Source: Caballeronia arvi (GTDB taxonomy: Bacteria > Pseudomonadota > Gammaproteobacteria > Burkholderiales > Burkholderiaceae). From it: DNA of 64,000 bases. The stretch spans positions 186,001 to 250,000 of the forward strand of contig NZ_FCOM02000002.1 of assembly GCF_001544695.2 (NCBI RefSeq), read 5' to 3'. This document shows, piece by piece, positions 37,416 to 46,808 of this stretch (position 1 is the first letter of the stretch; each line of letters opens with the position of its first letter). The notes beneath the pieces are model-generated. The model saw nothing but the letters and a program-made list of their open reading frames with translations, was not told where the DNA came from and did no database searches. Made by a program: the position numbers and the translations under genes.

Positions 37416-38798
37416 TCAGATGGTGCGCGAGAAACGCCGCAGGCTGGCTTGCCCGAGATAGCGGTCGAATATCGATGCGACGTTGCGCACCAGCATACGC
37501 CCCGCGGGCAGCACGCGGATCGCGTCGCGCGAGAGGTCGATGAGACCATCGTCGGCCATCGGCGCCAGGCGCGCGAGTTCGTCGGCGAAGGCGGCGGGGA
37601 AAGCGATGCCGTGTTTCATCGCAACGTCGTCGAAACGCAGCTCGCCGCCGCACATGAGACGCATGATGACGTCGCGGCGCAAGGTGTCGTCGGCGGAAAG
37701 GCGCACGCCGCGTGCGATGGCGAGTTCGCCCGCGTCGATCGCGCTCGCGTAGTCGGCGAGTTCGCGGGCGTTCTGGGCGTAGACATCGCCGACCTTGCCG
37801 ATCGACGACGCGCCGATGCCGATCAGATCGCAATCCGCATGCGTGCTGTAACCCTGAAAGTTGCGCTGGAGCGTGCCGGCTTCGAGCGCGCGCGCGAGCT
37901 CGTCGCCGGGTAGCGCGAAGTGATCCATGCCGATATACACGTAGCCCGCCTCGCTCATGCGCGCGACGACGCGCTCGAGAATCGCGAGGCGCACGGCGGA
38001 CGAAGGCAGCGCGCTTTCGTCGATCTGCCGCTGCATCTTGAAGAGCGTGGGCATGTGCGCATAGCCGAACACCGAGACGCGATCCGGTTTCAGCTCGATG
38101 ATCGAGTCGAGCGTACGCGAAAAGCTCTCGACGCTCTGATGCGGCAAGCCGTAGATCAGATCGACGCTCACCGATCTGAAGCCGTTCTCGCGCGCGGCAT
38201 TCAGCACGGTTTCGGTCATTTCGTGCGGCTGGATGCGGTTCACCGCCTGCTGCACGCGTTCGTCGAAATCCTGCACGCCGAGGCTCAAGCGGTTGAAGCC
38301 GAGTTCGCGCAGCAACGCGATCGTTTCCGCCGATGCCTCGCGCGGATCGACTTCGATCGAATATTCGGCGCGCTCGTCATCGACGAGATTGAAGTACTCG
38401 CGCGTCGCTGCCATCAGCTCGGTCATCTCGTCGTGCGAGAGGAAGGTCGGCGTGCCGCCGCCCCAGTGAAGCTGCGTAACCGGGCGCGATGTATCGAAGA
38501 GCGCGGCCTGCAGCGCCAGCTCGCGTTTCATGCGGTCGAGGTACGGGCGCGCGTGCGCGCGGTTCTTCGTCGCGACCTTGTTACAGCCGCAATAGAAACA
38601 GACGGTGTCGCAGAACGGGATGTGGAAGTAGAGCGAGAGGTCTGCGTTGGCGCTGCCGTTGCGCGCCGCTTCGCGATAGTGCGCGGGATCGAATGAATCG
38701 CTGAACTGGACGGCTGTGGGATAGGACGTGTAGCGCGGGCCGTGCGCATCGTAGCGCGCGAGCAGATCGGGGCGAAAGAGCGGGGCGGCGGCAGACAT
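37416..38798 (-). CDS. hemN: Oxygen-independent coproporphyrinogen III oxidase (radical SAM)
   Basis: This 460-residue radical-SAM enzyme should convert coproporphyrinogen III to protoporphyrinogen IX without oxygen. The cluster motif is in FHIPFCDTVCFYCGCNK near residue 62 (CxxxCxxC plus the extra Cys seen in true HemN). It is followed by LHWGGGTPTFL, SIEVDPREAS, LGVQDFDERVQQAVNRIQ and DLIYGLPHQ. The N-terminal RYTSYPTAVQFSDSF and full length favour HemN over HemW. The start MSAAAPLF at 38798 fits the family; the ribosome-binding site is weak. This form allows heme synthesis at low oxygen. Confidence 0.94.
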   Translation of the reverse strand: MSAAAPLFRPDLLARYDAHGPRYTSYPTAVQFSDSFDPAHYREAARNGSANADLSLYFHIPFCDTVCFYCGCNKVATKNRAHARPYLDRMKRELALQAALFDTSRPVTQLHWGGGTPTFLSHDEMTELMAATREYFNLVDDERAEYSIEVDPREASAETIALLRELGFNRLSLGVQDFDERVQQAVNRIQPHEMTETVLNAARENGFRSVSVDLIYGLPHQSVESFSRTLDSIIELKPDRVSVFGYAHMPTLFKMQRQIDESALPSSAVRLAILERVVARMSEAGYVYIGMDHFALPGDELARALEAGTLQRNFQGYSTHADCDLIGIGASSIGKVGDVYAQNARELADYASAIDAGELAIARGVRLSADDTLRRDVIMRLMCGGELRFDDVAMKHGIAFPAAFADELARLAPMADDGLIDLSRDAIRVLPAGRMLVRNVASIFDRYLGQASLRRFSRTI

Positions 38799-38950
38799 GG
38801 CGGAATGAACTTCGGGGAACCGTCCGAGTGTAAGCGACCGATAAGCGCAGCCATTGCGTGATAAGGTCGCAGCCCGATGACAGCGATTGATGAAGCGCAA
38901 AGTGAAGGCGTGGGAAAATGGCGGTTTGTTCCTGTCGTTTTCGCATCGTC

Positions 38951-39247
38951 ATGTCGATCGTTTCTTCGCCTCATGCCTGCCGCGAGGGTTGCGGCGCGTG
39001 CTGCATCGCGCCTTCCATTTCGAGTCCCATCCCGGGGATGCCGCATGGCAAGCGCGCGGGCGAGCGTTGCGTGCAGCTCGGCGACGATCTGCGCTGCAAA
39101 ATCTTCGGCGATCCGCGCAGGCCGGCGTGCTGCGGCGGCTTGCAGCCTTCGAACGAAATGTGCGGAGAGACGCGGGAATATGCGCTGAGATGGATCGAGC
39201 GATTGGAGCATGAGACGCAACCAACGCAGCCGACGCAACTGTCGTGA
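38951..39247 (+). CDS. YkgJ-family cysteine cluster protein
   Basis: This ~98-residue protein has [16 protein letters not shown] at the start, [27 protein letters not shown] and SNEMCG, the cysteine layout of the YkgJ/UPF0153 zinc- or iron-chelating family. An in-frame ATG at 38918, with a GGGAAA before it, would add 11 residues. The shorter start is closer to homologues. It ends in a Thr/Gln-rich tail ([11 protein letters not shown]). It is divergent from hemN by about 150 bp; function unknown, perhaps in metal handling. Confidence 0.82.
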   Translation: MSIVSSPHACREGCGACCIAPSISSPIPGMPHGKRAGERCVQLGDDLRCKIFGDPRRPACCGGLQPSNEMCGETREYALRWIERLEHETQPTQPTQLS

Positions 39248-39302
39248 CGGCATGCAGTCCAATCCCCCGGCTCACACTTGAAACAACATTGGAGAATCAC
39301 GC

Positions 39303-39896
39303 ATGACGGAACCCGTCGCGCCGCTGCGGCGCCGGTTCGTGCTGGCAACCATCATGTCGCTGCCCGCGCTCGCCCTCGCATCGAAGGCACGAGCCGCTTC
39401 GAACTCGATATTCCCCTTCATTCCGGACCACTACACATTTTCCACGCAACAGGTTCAGGACGCGGTGGCGCGCAAGTTCCCGCTGCAACGCACCGCATCT
39501 CAGATTTTCGACGTGGTCCTGAGCAATCCCGTCGTCGGCATGGCGCCGGACCGCAATCGCGTGACGGTGCGCGTCGATGCGCGTCTGTCCACGCCTTTCA
39601 TGCCGAATCCCGTGGCCGGCGCGTTCACGCTCTCGACGCAACTCGGATACGATGCGCCGGGCCGCTCGGTCATCCTCGTGTCGCCGACTGTTGACGGTGC
39701 GCAGTTTTCAGGCGACGCCGCGCAGTACAGCCAGCAGATCGCATCGGTTGGCGCACAACTCGCCGCGCAATTGCTCGACCGTTATCCGATTCACACCTTC
39801 AAGCCCGAAGAACTCCAGTTCGCCGGGGTGTCTTACGAACCCGGTACAATCACAGTCCTTACAAACGGCATACGTGTGCAGATCGTCGAGAAGTGA
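39303..39896 (+). CDS. DUF1439-family exported protein
   Basis: This 197-residue precursor has RRRFVLATIMSLPALALASKARA, a signal peptide with a twin-Arg-like start. The mature region contains DHYTFSTQQVQDAVARKFPLQR and a C-terminal GTITVLTNGIRVQIVEK. This agrees with the DUF1439 lipid-binding-like family of periplasmic or lipoproteins. A GGAG sits about 8 bp before the ATG. There is no lipobox Cys, so this copy is probably soluble in the periplasm. uppP follows after 63 bp and may be co-transcribed. Confidence 0.8.
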   Translation: MTEPVAPLRRRFVLATIMSLPALALASKARAASNSIFPFIPDHYTFSTQQVQDAVARKFPLQRTASQIFDVVLSNPVVGMAPDRNRVTVRVDARLSTPFMPNPVAGAFTLSTQLGYDAPGRSVILVSPTVDGAQFSGDAAQYSQQIASVGAQLAAQLLDRYPIHTFKPEELQFAGVSYEPGTITVLTNGIRVQIVEK

Positions 39897-39959
39897 GTCG
39901 AAAACTCTGCGCGACGTGCTTGACAACCAGCAGCGATAACAGCGAACAAGGGCTGACGG

Positions 39960-40793
39960 ATGGACTGGATATTGATGGTGAAGGCGCTGATTCTCGGCGT
40001 CGTCGAAGGCTTGACCGAATTCCTGCCGGTGTCGAGCACGGGGCATCTGATCGTGGCGGGCAGCTTGTTGAATTACACCGACGCGCAGTCGAAAACCTTC
40101 GACGTCGTCATTCAGTTTGGCGCGATTCTCGCGATCTGCTGGGAATTTCGCGCGAAGATCGCCTCGGTGGTGACGGGCCTGCCGGCACGCGCCGACGCGC
40201 GGCGCTTCACGATCAACGTGATCATCGCGACGATTCCCGCCATCGTGCTCGGCCTCTTGTTCGAGAAGCACATCAAGTCGGTGCTGTTTTCGCCGGTGCC
40301 GGTGTCGGTGGCGCTGATCGTCGGCGGCATCGTAATTCTGTGGGCGGAAGCGCGTCAGCGTGATCGCGGTGGACTCACTCGTGTGCATTCCGTCGACGAT
40401 CTTTCCTACGCGGATGCCTTCAAAGTCGGCCTCGCGCAATGCTTCGCGCTGATTCCCGGCACGTCGCGTTCGGGCGCGACGATCATCGGCGGGATGCTGT
40501 TCGGGCTCGAGCGGCGCGTCGCCACGGAGTTTTCGTTTTTCCTCGCCATTCCGATCATCTTCGGCGCGACGATCTACGAGATGGCGAAGTACTGGCGCAC
40601 GCTGACCGTGGACGATCTCGGCCTCTTTGCTATCGGGCTGGTCGCCGCGTTCATCAGCGCGTTTGTCTGCGTGCGCTGGCTGCTGCGCTACGTCGCGTCG
40701 CACGACTTCACGGCGTTCGCGTGGTATCGCATCGGCTTCGGGCTGCTGATCCTGATCGTCGGGTATAGCGGTGGCTTGAGCTGGGCCGACTGA
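39960..40793 (+). CDS. uppP: Undecaprenyl-diphosphatase
   Basis: This 277-residue inner-membrane enzyme dephosphorylates undecaprenyl diphosphate to recycle the lipid carrier for cell wall synthesis; overproduction gives bacitracin resistance. The N-terminal active-site motif is [19 protein letters not shown] (about residues 14-32). The second is [19 protein letters not shown] near residue 170. About eight hydrophobic helices are visible. An AAGGG lies upstream of the ATG. It ends just before a symmetric terminator shared with trmB. Confidence 0.96.
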   Translation: MDWILMVKALILGVVEGLTEFLPVSSTGHLIVAGSLLNYTDAQSKTFDVVIQFGAILAICWEFRAKIASVVTGLPARADARRFTINVIIATIPAIVLGLLFEKHIKSVLFSPVPVSVALIVGGIVILWAEARQRDRGGLTRVHSVDDLSYADAFKVGLAQCFALIPGTSRSGATIIGGMLFGLERRVATEFSFFLAIPIIFGATIYEMAKYWRTLTVDDLGLFAIGLVAAFISAFVCVRWLLRYVASHDFTAFAWYRIGFGLLILIVGYSGGLSWAD

Positions 40794-40812
40794 TCTTTTC
40801 CGCGCGCCATGA

Positions 40813-40842
40813 GAAAACGCCACGGCTTGCCGTGGCGTTTTC
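40813..40842. terminator. Bidirectional terminator between uppP and trmB
   Basis: A 13-bp perfect stem GAAAACGCCACGG / CCGTGGCGTTTTC with a CTTG loop, flanked by T-rich and A-rich sides. Confidence 0.9.
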
Positions 40843-40869
40843 GTTTCCAGCCGACGCGATGAGATGCGG

Positions 40870-41625
40870 TCAGCGGCGCCGGAACATCAGGTCCCACACG
40901 CCGTGTCCGAGCCGCAGGCCACGTCGCTCGAACTTCGTGACCGGGCGGAAATCGGGGCGCGGCGCGTAGCCTTCGGCGGTGTTTTCCAACGCCGGCTCGG
41001 CCGACAGCACGTCCAGCATCTGCTCCGCGTAGTTCTGCCAGTCGGTCGCGAGATGGATATAGCCGCCCGGCTTGATGCGCGACACGAGCTGCGCGACGAA
41101 CTTCGGCTGGATCAGGCGGCGCTTGTGATGACGCGCCTTGTGCCACGGATCGGGAAAGTAGATGTGTACGCCGTCCAGGCTGTCGGGCGCGATCATGTGT
41201 TCGAGCACTTCGACGGCGTCGTGCTGAAGGATGCGGATATTGCCGAGCCCTTGCTCGCCGATCAGCTTGAGCAGCGCGCCGACACCCGGCTCGTGCACTT
41301 CCACGCCGATGAAATCGTCGCCGGGACGCGTGGCGGCGATCTCCGCCGTGGTCGCACCCATGCCGAAGCCGATCTCAAGGATGCGCGGCGCCTGCCGCCC
41401 GAAGATCGCGCTCCAGTCGGCGAGTTGCGGCGAGTAGGGCACGACATAGCGCGGACCGAGTTCGTCGATCGCGCGCTGCTGACCCGGCGACACGCGGCCC
41501 GCGCGCGTGACAAAGCTGCGGATGCGCCGATGGTGCAGCGTGGAGGCTTCGCTTGCTTCGTTCGTTTCGGGTGAGGCGCTGTCGTCGATGCCGTCGGTGG
41601 CGTCGTCCTGGGGATCGTGGTTCAT
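40870..41625 (-). CDS. trmB: tRNA (guanine-N7-)-methyltransferase
   Basis: This 251-residue SAM-dependent enzyme makes m7G46 in tRNA. The SAM site [16 protein letters not shown] is near residue 80, followed by [15 protein letters not shown] and the TrmB signature [24 protein letters not shown]. The C-terminal TKFERRG is also conserved. The first ~45 residues are a Burkholderia-type acidic extension. It follows tRNA-Gly on the same strand but is separated from it by a terminator. Confidence 0.95.
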   Translation of the reverse strand: MNHDPQDDATDGIDDSASPETNEASEASTLHHRRIRSFVTRAGRVSPGQQRAIDELGPRYVVPYSPQLADWSAIFGRQAPRILEIGFGMGATTAEIAATRPGDDFIGVEVHEPGVGALLKLIGEQGLGNIRILQHDAVEVLEHMIAPDSLDGVHIYFPDPWHKARHHKRRLIQPKFVAQLVSRIKPGGYIHLATDWQNYAEQMLDVLSAEPALENTAEGYAPRPDFRPVTKFERRGLRLGHGVWDLMFRRR

Positions 41626-41648
41626 GACAAGGCGATGCTGGAAACTAA

Positions 41649-41680
41649 AAAGCCGCCCAAGCGTGACTTAGGGCGGCTTT
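41649..41680 (-). terminator. Terminator of tRNA-Gly
   Basis: A 10-bp stem AAAGCCGCCC / GGGCGGCTTT around a 12-nt loop. On the minus strand it is followed by TTAGTTTCC after the T-rich stem end. It lies 12 bp after the tRNA-Gly 3' end. Confidence 0.85.
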
Positions 41681-41691
41681 CGTGAGGATTC

Positions 41692-41766
41692 TGGAGCGGG
41701 CGATGGGAATCGAACCCACGTCTGTAGCTTGGGAAGCTACGGTAATAGCCATTATACGACGCCCGC
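41692..41766 (-). tRNA. tRNA-Gly (anticodon CCC)
   Basis: A 75-nt cloverleaf on the minus strand: acceptor GCGGGCG/CGCCCGC, anticodon stem GTAGC/GCTAC with loop TTCCCAA (anticodon CCC), T-arm GGGTTCGATTCC, and an encoded CCA. It reads GGG codons. Confidence 0.97.
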
Positions 41767-41777
41767 GAGAGCCGACT

Positions 41778-41807
41778 ATTGTAAGCGCAACGCGTCTCGC
41801 GGCGCAA
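41778..41807 (-). promoter_or_regulatory. Promoter of tRNA-Gly
   Basis: On the minus strand TACAAT (41783-41778) is a good -10, and TTGCGC (41807-41802) lies 18 bp upstream of it. Transcription would start about 5 nt before the tRNA. Confidence 0.55.
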
Positions 41808-41819
41808 TTGCGCGAGGTT

Positions 41820-42380
41820 TCAGATGCCGAACAAGGTCATCGAAACGGCGACCCGCGTCACGACCATCAGCAATACCTGCACGATCACGAACAGCAGAAT
41901 CGGCGAAAGGTCGATGCCGCCCAGACGCGGCAGAATGCGCCGCAGCGGATCCAGAAACGGCGCCGTGATCTGATAGAGCAGCGGCATCGCAGGCGATTGC
42001 GGATTGAGCCACGAGAGCAGCGCCATCAGAATCGTCACCCAGATGATGAGGTTCAGCGCCCACTTGACGACGGTCAGCAACGCGACGAGCAGCAGCATCG
42101 GCAGCATGAGCGTCGGATCGATGCCGGCGAGCACGACCATCAGCGTGACATACACCGCCGACGCGATGAACGCGGCGAGGATGCTCGCCCAGTCGATCTT
42201 CCCGCCCGGCAGAATCTTGCGAAGCGGCAGGACGATCCAGTTGGTCGCCTGCATCACGGCGTTCGACACGGGGTTGTAAGGCGGCATGCGCACGACTTGC
42301 ATCCATGCGCGCAGCAGGAGCGCTGCGCCGAACAGCGTGAAAAGGGTATTGAGCAGAAAGCGGGCGATATCGCCGAACAT
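41820..42380 (-). CDS. YggT family membrane protein
   Basis: This 186-residue inner-membrane protein has two copies of the YGGT domain. The first (about residues 5-70) has LLLRAWMQVVRMPPYNPVSNAVMQATNWIVLPLRKILPG. The second (about 105-180) has LSWLNPQSPAMPLLYQITAPFLDPLRRILPRLGGIDLSPI. Four hydrophobic segments are clear. YggT proteins are implicated in osmotic shock tolerance and cell-shape or division functions; the precise role is not established. It is a single gene upstream of tRNA-Gly. Confidence 0.92.
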   Translation of the reverse strand: MFGDIARFLLNTLFTLFGAALLLRAWMQVVRMPPYNPVSNAVMQATNWIVLPLRKILPGGKIDWASILAAFIASAVYVTLMVVLAGIDPTLMLPMLLLVALLTVVKWALNLIIWVTILMALLSWLNPQSPAMPLLYQITAPFLDPLRRILPRLGGIDLSPILLFVIVQVLLMVVTRVAVSMTLFGI

Positions 42381-43191
42381 CTCGGGTCCTCTGGAATGCG
42401 GTGCGCAGTGTCGCGACTTGCGCCGGGTCGAATAAGCGAAAAGATAAAGAAGAAAGCGGCGCTAGCGGACGATGCAAAGCCCGCAAGTCCTGCCGGTGAG
42501 GCGGCCGTCCGTGCGGCGCGAATCGTGAATGCTGACCTTGATCATTGTTCGTTCTCTGGACTTGATTGGCTTGCCGAATTCTTCGGAATGCGCGGCGCGT
42601 CGTGCCACATCGTGCAGATTCGAATGCACGCATGCCGCCCGATGAAGCCTCGCGATTTCCTGATTGCGGCGCCTGAATTCCCCGTCCACCAACCTGTCTG
42701 GTGGGGCGCCGGACGTCACCATAACATGGCTTTAAGCTGGCTTGGGGACGTTGTCGCACGCGGCACGAGCGATCGGCCGCTCAAAGCGATGAAAGAGAAG
42801 TGAAGGCAATCGGAAAGCCGGTTTTGGCGGCGAACGCCAGCCTAGTGTTGCCATTCCGAGACGATCTCTGAAAAGCACATTTCATGCAAAACTGGCAGGA
42901 TATAAAGACAGAAAGCGAAAAAGCGGATCGTCGGGGCGGGCTTGCCAGAGGCGCGGACTTCGCACGAAACCCGGTTTTTCCGCGACAGAGGTCTGAAGTG
43001 CGAAAAAGGCATGTTTTCTGCTGAATGTGGCGCAGCGCACATGCACCGGAAGACTTGGTTTCTTTGCGAACATCGAGGGACGAACAGGGCGCTCAATACT
43101 AAAGAGAACACGAATTCAGCGGGAAAGGCGCGCGGTGGAACACTGGCGGCTTTTCCCTTCCGGGTTTCATTCGCTACGTTCGGAGGTCGCC
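42381..43191. other. Intergenic region, mostly unassigned
   Basis: About 810 bp with patchy lower GC. A 27-codon minus-strand frame at 42462-42545 (MIKVSIHDSRRTDG...) has a weak purine-rich leader and is not convincing. The frames across 42842-43111 have no ribosome-binding site and no family features. I see no RNA gene or insertion sequence. The right end holds the ribosome-binding site of the small gene at 43192. Confidence 0.5.
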
Positions 43192-43353
43192 ATGAGCATT
43201 TTTTCTTATCGAAAGCATTTGCGATTCTTGAGCCAGACCCAGCGGCGTTGCTGGTGGGATCAGAAAAAGCGCCTGACGCCCCGGGTCGTGATCGGCGCAG
43301 CGTATGTGCCGCCGAACGTCACGCGTGAATTCGCTTATATAAAGGTGGGCTGA
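43192..43353 (+). CDS. Small basic protein, 53 residues
   Basis: The frame encodes 53 residues starting MSIFSYRKHLRFLSQTQRRCWW, with VVIGAAYVPPNVTREF and ending IKVG. It is basic and aromatic-rich. An exact CGGAGG ribosome-binding site lies 5 bp before the ATG, and a strong terminator follows 33 bp after the stop, so an isolated small gene is likely. The frame is open upstream, but that part has no start signal. I do not recognise a family. Confidence 0.6.
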   Translation: MSIFSYRKHLRFLSQTQRRCWWDQKKRLTPRVVIGAAYVPPNVTREFAYIKVG

Positions 43354-43385
43354 AGCGCGCGCTTTAGGACTCTCACGTAATACAT

Positions 43386-43424
43386 GAAAAGCCTCGCCGG
43401 GCGAATAGTCCGGCGGGGCTTTTC
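43386..43424 (+). terminator. Terminator after the small basic protein gene
   Basis: A 15-bp stem GAAAAGCCTCGCCGG / CCGGCGGGGCTTTTC with one G-T pair and a 9-nt loop, followed by GTTCTTTTG. It is T-rich on the plus side. Confidence 0.85.
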
Positions 43425-43687
43425 GTTCTTTTGTAAATAGACGTTACGCGCTTTTTATCTGGCCGAGAGCAACCGTTCTGGAACTGGCCGCCGAGGTCCG
43501 CCGAACGGACGATCGGCGCGTGTCGGAGCGCGTCGTCCGGCTTTCAAATTCGTACCCACGTTAAGGAACTTGCAATTTGCAACAAATGGGCACGCCGACC
43601 CCGCGGCTTTTTCGATAAATTCATTTCATGCCGTCGCTCGTGAGCCGTCAGACCCGGCCAACACGCGAAGCGACGAGGAGAACGAAA

Positions 43688-44011
43688 GTGAAAAAGCTCG
43701 GTGGTTTACTGGTGGTCGGCGCGCTTGGCGTGGGCTTCGTGAGCGCGGCGCAAGCGCATGTTTCGGTGGGCGTGGGAATCGGAGTGCCGGCGTATCCGGT
43801 CTATGCCGCGCCGCCTGCTCCCGTCTATATGGCTCCGCCACAGCCGGTATACGTGGCGCCGCCTCCGCCTGTCGTTTATGCGCCGCCGCCCGCGGTGGTC
43901 GTCGGCGGTTACCCCGGTTACGGTGGCTATGGCGGTTACGGCTACTATGGCCGTCCGTATTACCGGCATCACGGCTATTACCGGCACGGGCCGGGCTATT
44001 GGCGTCACTGA
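43688..44011 (+). CDS. Exported Pro/Tyr/Gly-rich small protein with PXPV-type repeats
   Basis: This 107-residue precursor begins with a GTG that has an excellent GAGGAG site 8 bp before it. The signal peptide is KKLGGLLVVGALGVGFVSAAQA. The mature part has three YxAPPxPV-type repeats (YAAPPAPVYMAPPQPVYVAPP) followed by a Gly/Tyr/His tail (GYPGYGGYGGYGYYGRPYY, then RHGPGYWRH). Such proteins are common in Burkholderia envelopes; function unknown. The upstream ATG at 43628 lacks a ribosome-binding site, and the signal peptide would be buried. Confidence 0.8.
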   Translation: MKKLGGLLVVGALGVGFVSAAQAHVSVGVGIGVPAYPVYAAPPAPVYMAPPQPVYVAPPPPVVYAPPPAVVVGGYPGYGGYGGYGYYGRPYYRHHGYYRHGPGYWRH

Positions 44012-44043
44012 GCGCGTCACTGACCGGTCTAATCGGAAAGTGC

Positions 44044-44073
44044 AAAGGGCGATGCAACGCGCATCGCCTTTTT
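44044..44073 (+). terminator. Terminator after the Pro/Tyr-rich protein gene
   Basis: GGCGATGC / GCATCGCC stem (44048-44055, 44061-44068) extended by an A-run/T-run, then TTTTT. It lies about 35 bp after the stop at 44011. Confidence 0.85.
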
Positions 44074-44150
44074 CATGCGCGCGCGGTTTTTGAATTTCGC
44101 GACGGAACTTGGGACAATGGTGATCCCCTTCACCTCCCGTCCCGACTCCG

Positions 44151-45116
44151 ATGTCCTCACTTCCCGCCCCCACATTCGATGACGTCGCCGATGCCGCCAG
44201 GCGCATCGAAGGCTTCGCGCATCGCACGCCCGTCCTGACTTCGCGTACCGCGGATTCCATCGCGGGCGCATCGCTTTTCTTCAAATGCGAGAACTTCCAG
44301 CGCATGGGCGCGTTCAAGTTCCGCGGCGCGTACAACGCGCTCTCGCATTTCGACGACCGCCAGCGCGCTGCGGGCGTCATCACGTATTCATCCGGCAATC
44401 ACGCGCAGGCGATCGCGCTGTCGGCGAAGCTCGCCGGCATCCGCGCGACGATCGTCATGCCCGAGGACGCGCCCGCCGCCAAGATGGAAGCGACGCGCGG
44501 CTACGGCGGCGAAGTCATCACGTACGACCGCTATACGCAGAGCCGCGAGGAAATCGGCCGCAAGCTTGCGGAAGAGCGCGGCATGACGCTGATTCCGCCG
44601 TACGACCATCCGCACGTGATCGCGGGGCAGGGGACGGCCGCGAAGGAACTGATCGAGGAAACCGGTCCGCTGGACTATCTCTTCGTGTGTCTGGGCGGCG
44701 GCGGGCTCATCGGCGGATGCGCACTCGCGGCGGCGGCGTTGTCGCCCGACTGCAAGGTGATCGGCGTCGAGCCGGAAGCGGGCAACGACGCGCAGCAGTC
44801 GCTTGCTCGCGGCCAAATCGTGCATATCGAGGTGCCGCGCACGATCGCGGACGGCGCCGCGGCGACGCACATCGGCGAATACAACTTTCCGATCATCCAG
44901 CGTCACGTGGATCAGATCGTCACCGTGAGCGATGCACAGCTCGTCGAGACGCTGCGTTTCTTCGCGCAGCGCATGAAGATGGTCGTCGAGCCGACCGGCT
45001 GTCTCGCGGCGGCCGCGGTGCTGCAGAAGGTCGTGCCGGTCGAGGGCAAACGCGTTGGCGTGATCGTGTCGGGCGGCAACGTCGATTTGCCGAAGCTGTC
45101 CCAGTACCTCGCTTAA
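44151..45116 (+). CDS. PLP-dependent serine/threonine dehydratase-like enzyme (threo-3-hydroxyaspartate ammonia-lyase type)
   Basis: This 321-residue fold-type II PLP enzyme has the cofactor lysine in KCENFQRMGAFKFRGAYNAL near residue 55. It also has SSGNHAQAIALSAKL (about 82-96), the phosphate loop CLGGGGLIGG and a C-terminal VSGGNVDL. The short length, without an ACT regulatory domain, and the YSSGNHAQA form place it with serine racemase, catabolic threonine dehydratase or threo-3-hydroxyaspartate ammonia-lyase. Sequence alone does not decide which. It stands alone, convergent with the LysE gene 10 bp away. Confidence 0.87.
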   Translation: MSSLPAPTFDDVADAARRIEGFAHRTPVLTSRTADSIAGASLFFKCENFQRMGAFKFRGAYNALSHFDDRQRAAGVITYSSGNHAQAIALSAKLAGIRATIVMPEDAPAAKMEATRGYGGEVITYDRYTQSREEIGRKLAEERGMTLIPPYDHPHVIAGQGTAAKELIEETGPLDYLFVCLGGGGLIGGCALAAAALSPDCKVIGVEPEAGNDAQQSLARGQIVHIEVPRTIADGAAATHIGEYNFPIIQRHVDQIVTVSDAQLVETLRFFAQRMKMVVEPTGCLAAAAVLQKVVPVEGKRVGVIVSGGNVDLPKLSQYLA

Positions 45117-45126
45117 CGACGGATCG

Positions 45127-45795
45127 TCACGACGCCGCGTGCACGATCAGATCGCGGTAGCCGTTGACGATCACGCTGTACGCGAAATACGCGAAGAGCA
45201 CGGCGGACATCACGTGGCAGGCGCGCAGGAGCCGGGTTCCGGCGCGCTTTCTGCCGTGGCTCGCGAGCGTGCAGACGAAGAGCGTCCAGCCGAGCCCGCC
45301 GCAGAAGAAGCCGATAAGAAACACGGACGCGCTTATTGGACTCGTCGCGCCCGCTTTCGCGATGAGCGCGCCGCCCACCGCCGCGAACCACAGGATCGCG
45401 CTCGGCGACGACACCGCGAGGAGGCATCCGCGCACGAAGCTTTTCCAGTGCTTCGGGCGCGGCACGCTGAAATCCGCTTCACCTTCGACGGGCGGCGCGG
45501 ACGCCGGATTGAGCGCCTCGCGCGTCATCTTCCAGGTCAAGAACAGCAGCACGATCGCGCCGCCGATCCACACGACCCAGCGCACCGCATCGAACTGCAG
45601 GAGCGCCGACATGCCCGCGAGCGCGAGCGCCGCATAGAACAGATCGCCGAAACACGAGCCGAGACCGAGCATGAAGCCCGGCTTGAAACCGTGCGTCAGC
45701 GCGAGGGAAATGATCGCGACATTCGCGATGCCGATATCCAGACACAACGACAGCGACAGAAAAAACCCGTCCGACAGCAGCGGCCACGAATGCAT
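45127..45795 (-). CDS. LysE/RhtB family amino-acid exporter
   Basis: This 222-residue inner-membrane protein has about six hydrophobic segments. It shows the LysE-type features LDIGIANVAIISLALTHGFKPGFMLGLGSCFGDLFYA near the N-terminus and GCLLAVSSPSAILWFAAVGGAL in the middle. The family exports amino acids or related compounds; the substrate is not evident. The next gene in the direction opposite to transcription is an asparaginase, with only 5 bp between, so the two are probably one transcript after ubiD. Confidence 0.88.
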   Translation of the reverse strand: MHSWPLLSDGFFLSLSLCLDIGIANVAIISLALTHGFKPGFMLGLGSCFGDLFYAALALAGMSALLQFDAVRWVVWIGGAIVLLFLTWKMTREALNPASAPPVEGEADFSVPRPKHWKSFVRGCLLAVSSPSAILWFAAVGGALIAKAGATSPISASVFLIGFFCGGLGWTLFVCTLASHGRKRAGTRLLRACHVMSAVLFAYFAYSVIVNGYRDLIVHAAS

Positions 45796-45800
45796 GTTTG

Positions 45801-46808
45801 TTATGGATGGTTGTGAAGCGTGAAGCTCACGTCGAGACGGCCGGTCGGCACGCCCATCGTGTTGCGCGTCGGCGGATTGCGAAAGGCGGCGAGCGTGTCG
45901 CGTTGACCTTGCGTGCCGATGCCGAGCAGATCGAGCACGTGAACCACGATTGCATTTACCACCGCCGTGTTGCCGTCCTCGACCTTCACCGCGATGCCGA
46001 GTGCGCCGGCATCGGGATTTGCCGCGCGCCGCACGCCGATCGCATAGCTCGCATCGGCGCCCGTCTTGCCGACGAGCTCGCCGCCGAACGCCTGCATCAG
46101 CAGCGTGCAGAAGCGTCCTTCACCCGCGACGAGTTCCGGATGCGACGTCATCGCGCGATGAATGCGCGCGAGCGGCGAGCCTTCCGGCGCATCCGCGATT
46201 TTCATGTAGAGCCGCGCGAGACGGTCGAGCGGGAACGCGGGCGTGGGCAGATTGCAGCCGTCGATGGCCCATTGCACGTCGTCGTCGGCGAGATCGACCG
46301 CGCGCGCCACGGTGCGCTTCACGTGCGCCTGCAGCGCATGGCCGGGCAAGTGATAGTCGGCGAGCGATTCGCCCATCGCTCGCGCCCCCGCGAGCATGCC
46401 GGCGTGCTTGCCGGAGCAGTTGCTGCATGCGGGCGTCGGCGTGAAATCGCGTTTGATCCAGTCGCGATACACCGCGTCCGAAATCGGCGCATGACCGCCG
46501 CAGCGCAGATCGCTTTCAGTCGCGTTCGACCGGGCGAGCATCGCGAGCGCGCGCTCGATATGACGCGGCTCGCTGCTATGCGAGCCGCACATCAGCGCGA
46601 GGTCTTCATCGGTGAAGCCGAAACGCTCGAGCGCGCCGGTCCCGATGACGGCGAGCGCCTGCGCGGGCTTCGCCGCCGAGCGCGGCAATGTCACCCGATG
46701 CGGATCGCCGAAGGAATGCAGGAGGCGCCCATGCGCATCGACGACGGCGACGTGCGCCGCATGCGTGTTCTCGATGACATCGCCGCGATAGAGGGTGGCT
46801 GCGATCAT
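45801..46808 (-). CDS. L-asparaginase II-type (ReAV-like) amidohydrolase
   Basis: This 335-residue protein resembles the class 3 asparaginases first described in Rhizobium etli. It has [44 protein letters not shown] near residue 125 (Cys and Lys of the active site) and [14 protein letters not shown], whose Cys is the further zinc ligand of that family. It is not of the threonine-nucleophile kind. The expected reaction is asparagine to aspartate plus ammonia in the cytoplasm. Its start overlaps the ubiD stop by 4 bp. Confidence 0.88.
   Translation of the reverse strand: MIAATLYRGDVIENTHAAHVAVVDAHGRLLHSFGDPHRVTLPRSAAKPAQALAVIGTGALERFGFTDEDLALMCGSHSSEPRHIERALAMLARSNATESDLRCGGHAPISDAVYRDWIKRDFTPTPACSNCSGKHAGMLAGARAMGESLADYHLPGHALQAHVKRTVARAVDLADDDVQWAIDGCNLPTPAFPLDRLARLYMKIADAPEGSPLARIHRAMTSHPELVAGEGRFCTLLMQAFGGELVGKTGADASYAIGVRRAANPDAGALGIAVKVEDGNTAVVNAIVVHVLDLLGIGTQGQRDTLAAFRNPPTRNTMGVPTGRLDVSFTLHNHP

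Noticed and set aside
42462..42545. 27-codon minus-strand frame MIKVSIHDSRRTDG
   Set aside because: Weak leader and no further support; left as part of the intergenic region.
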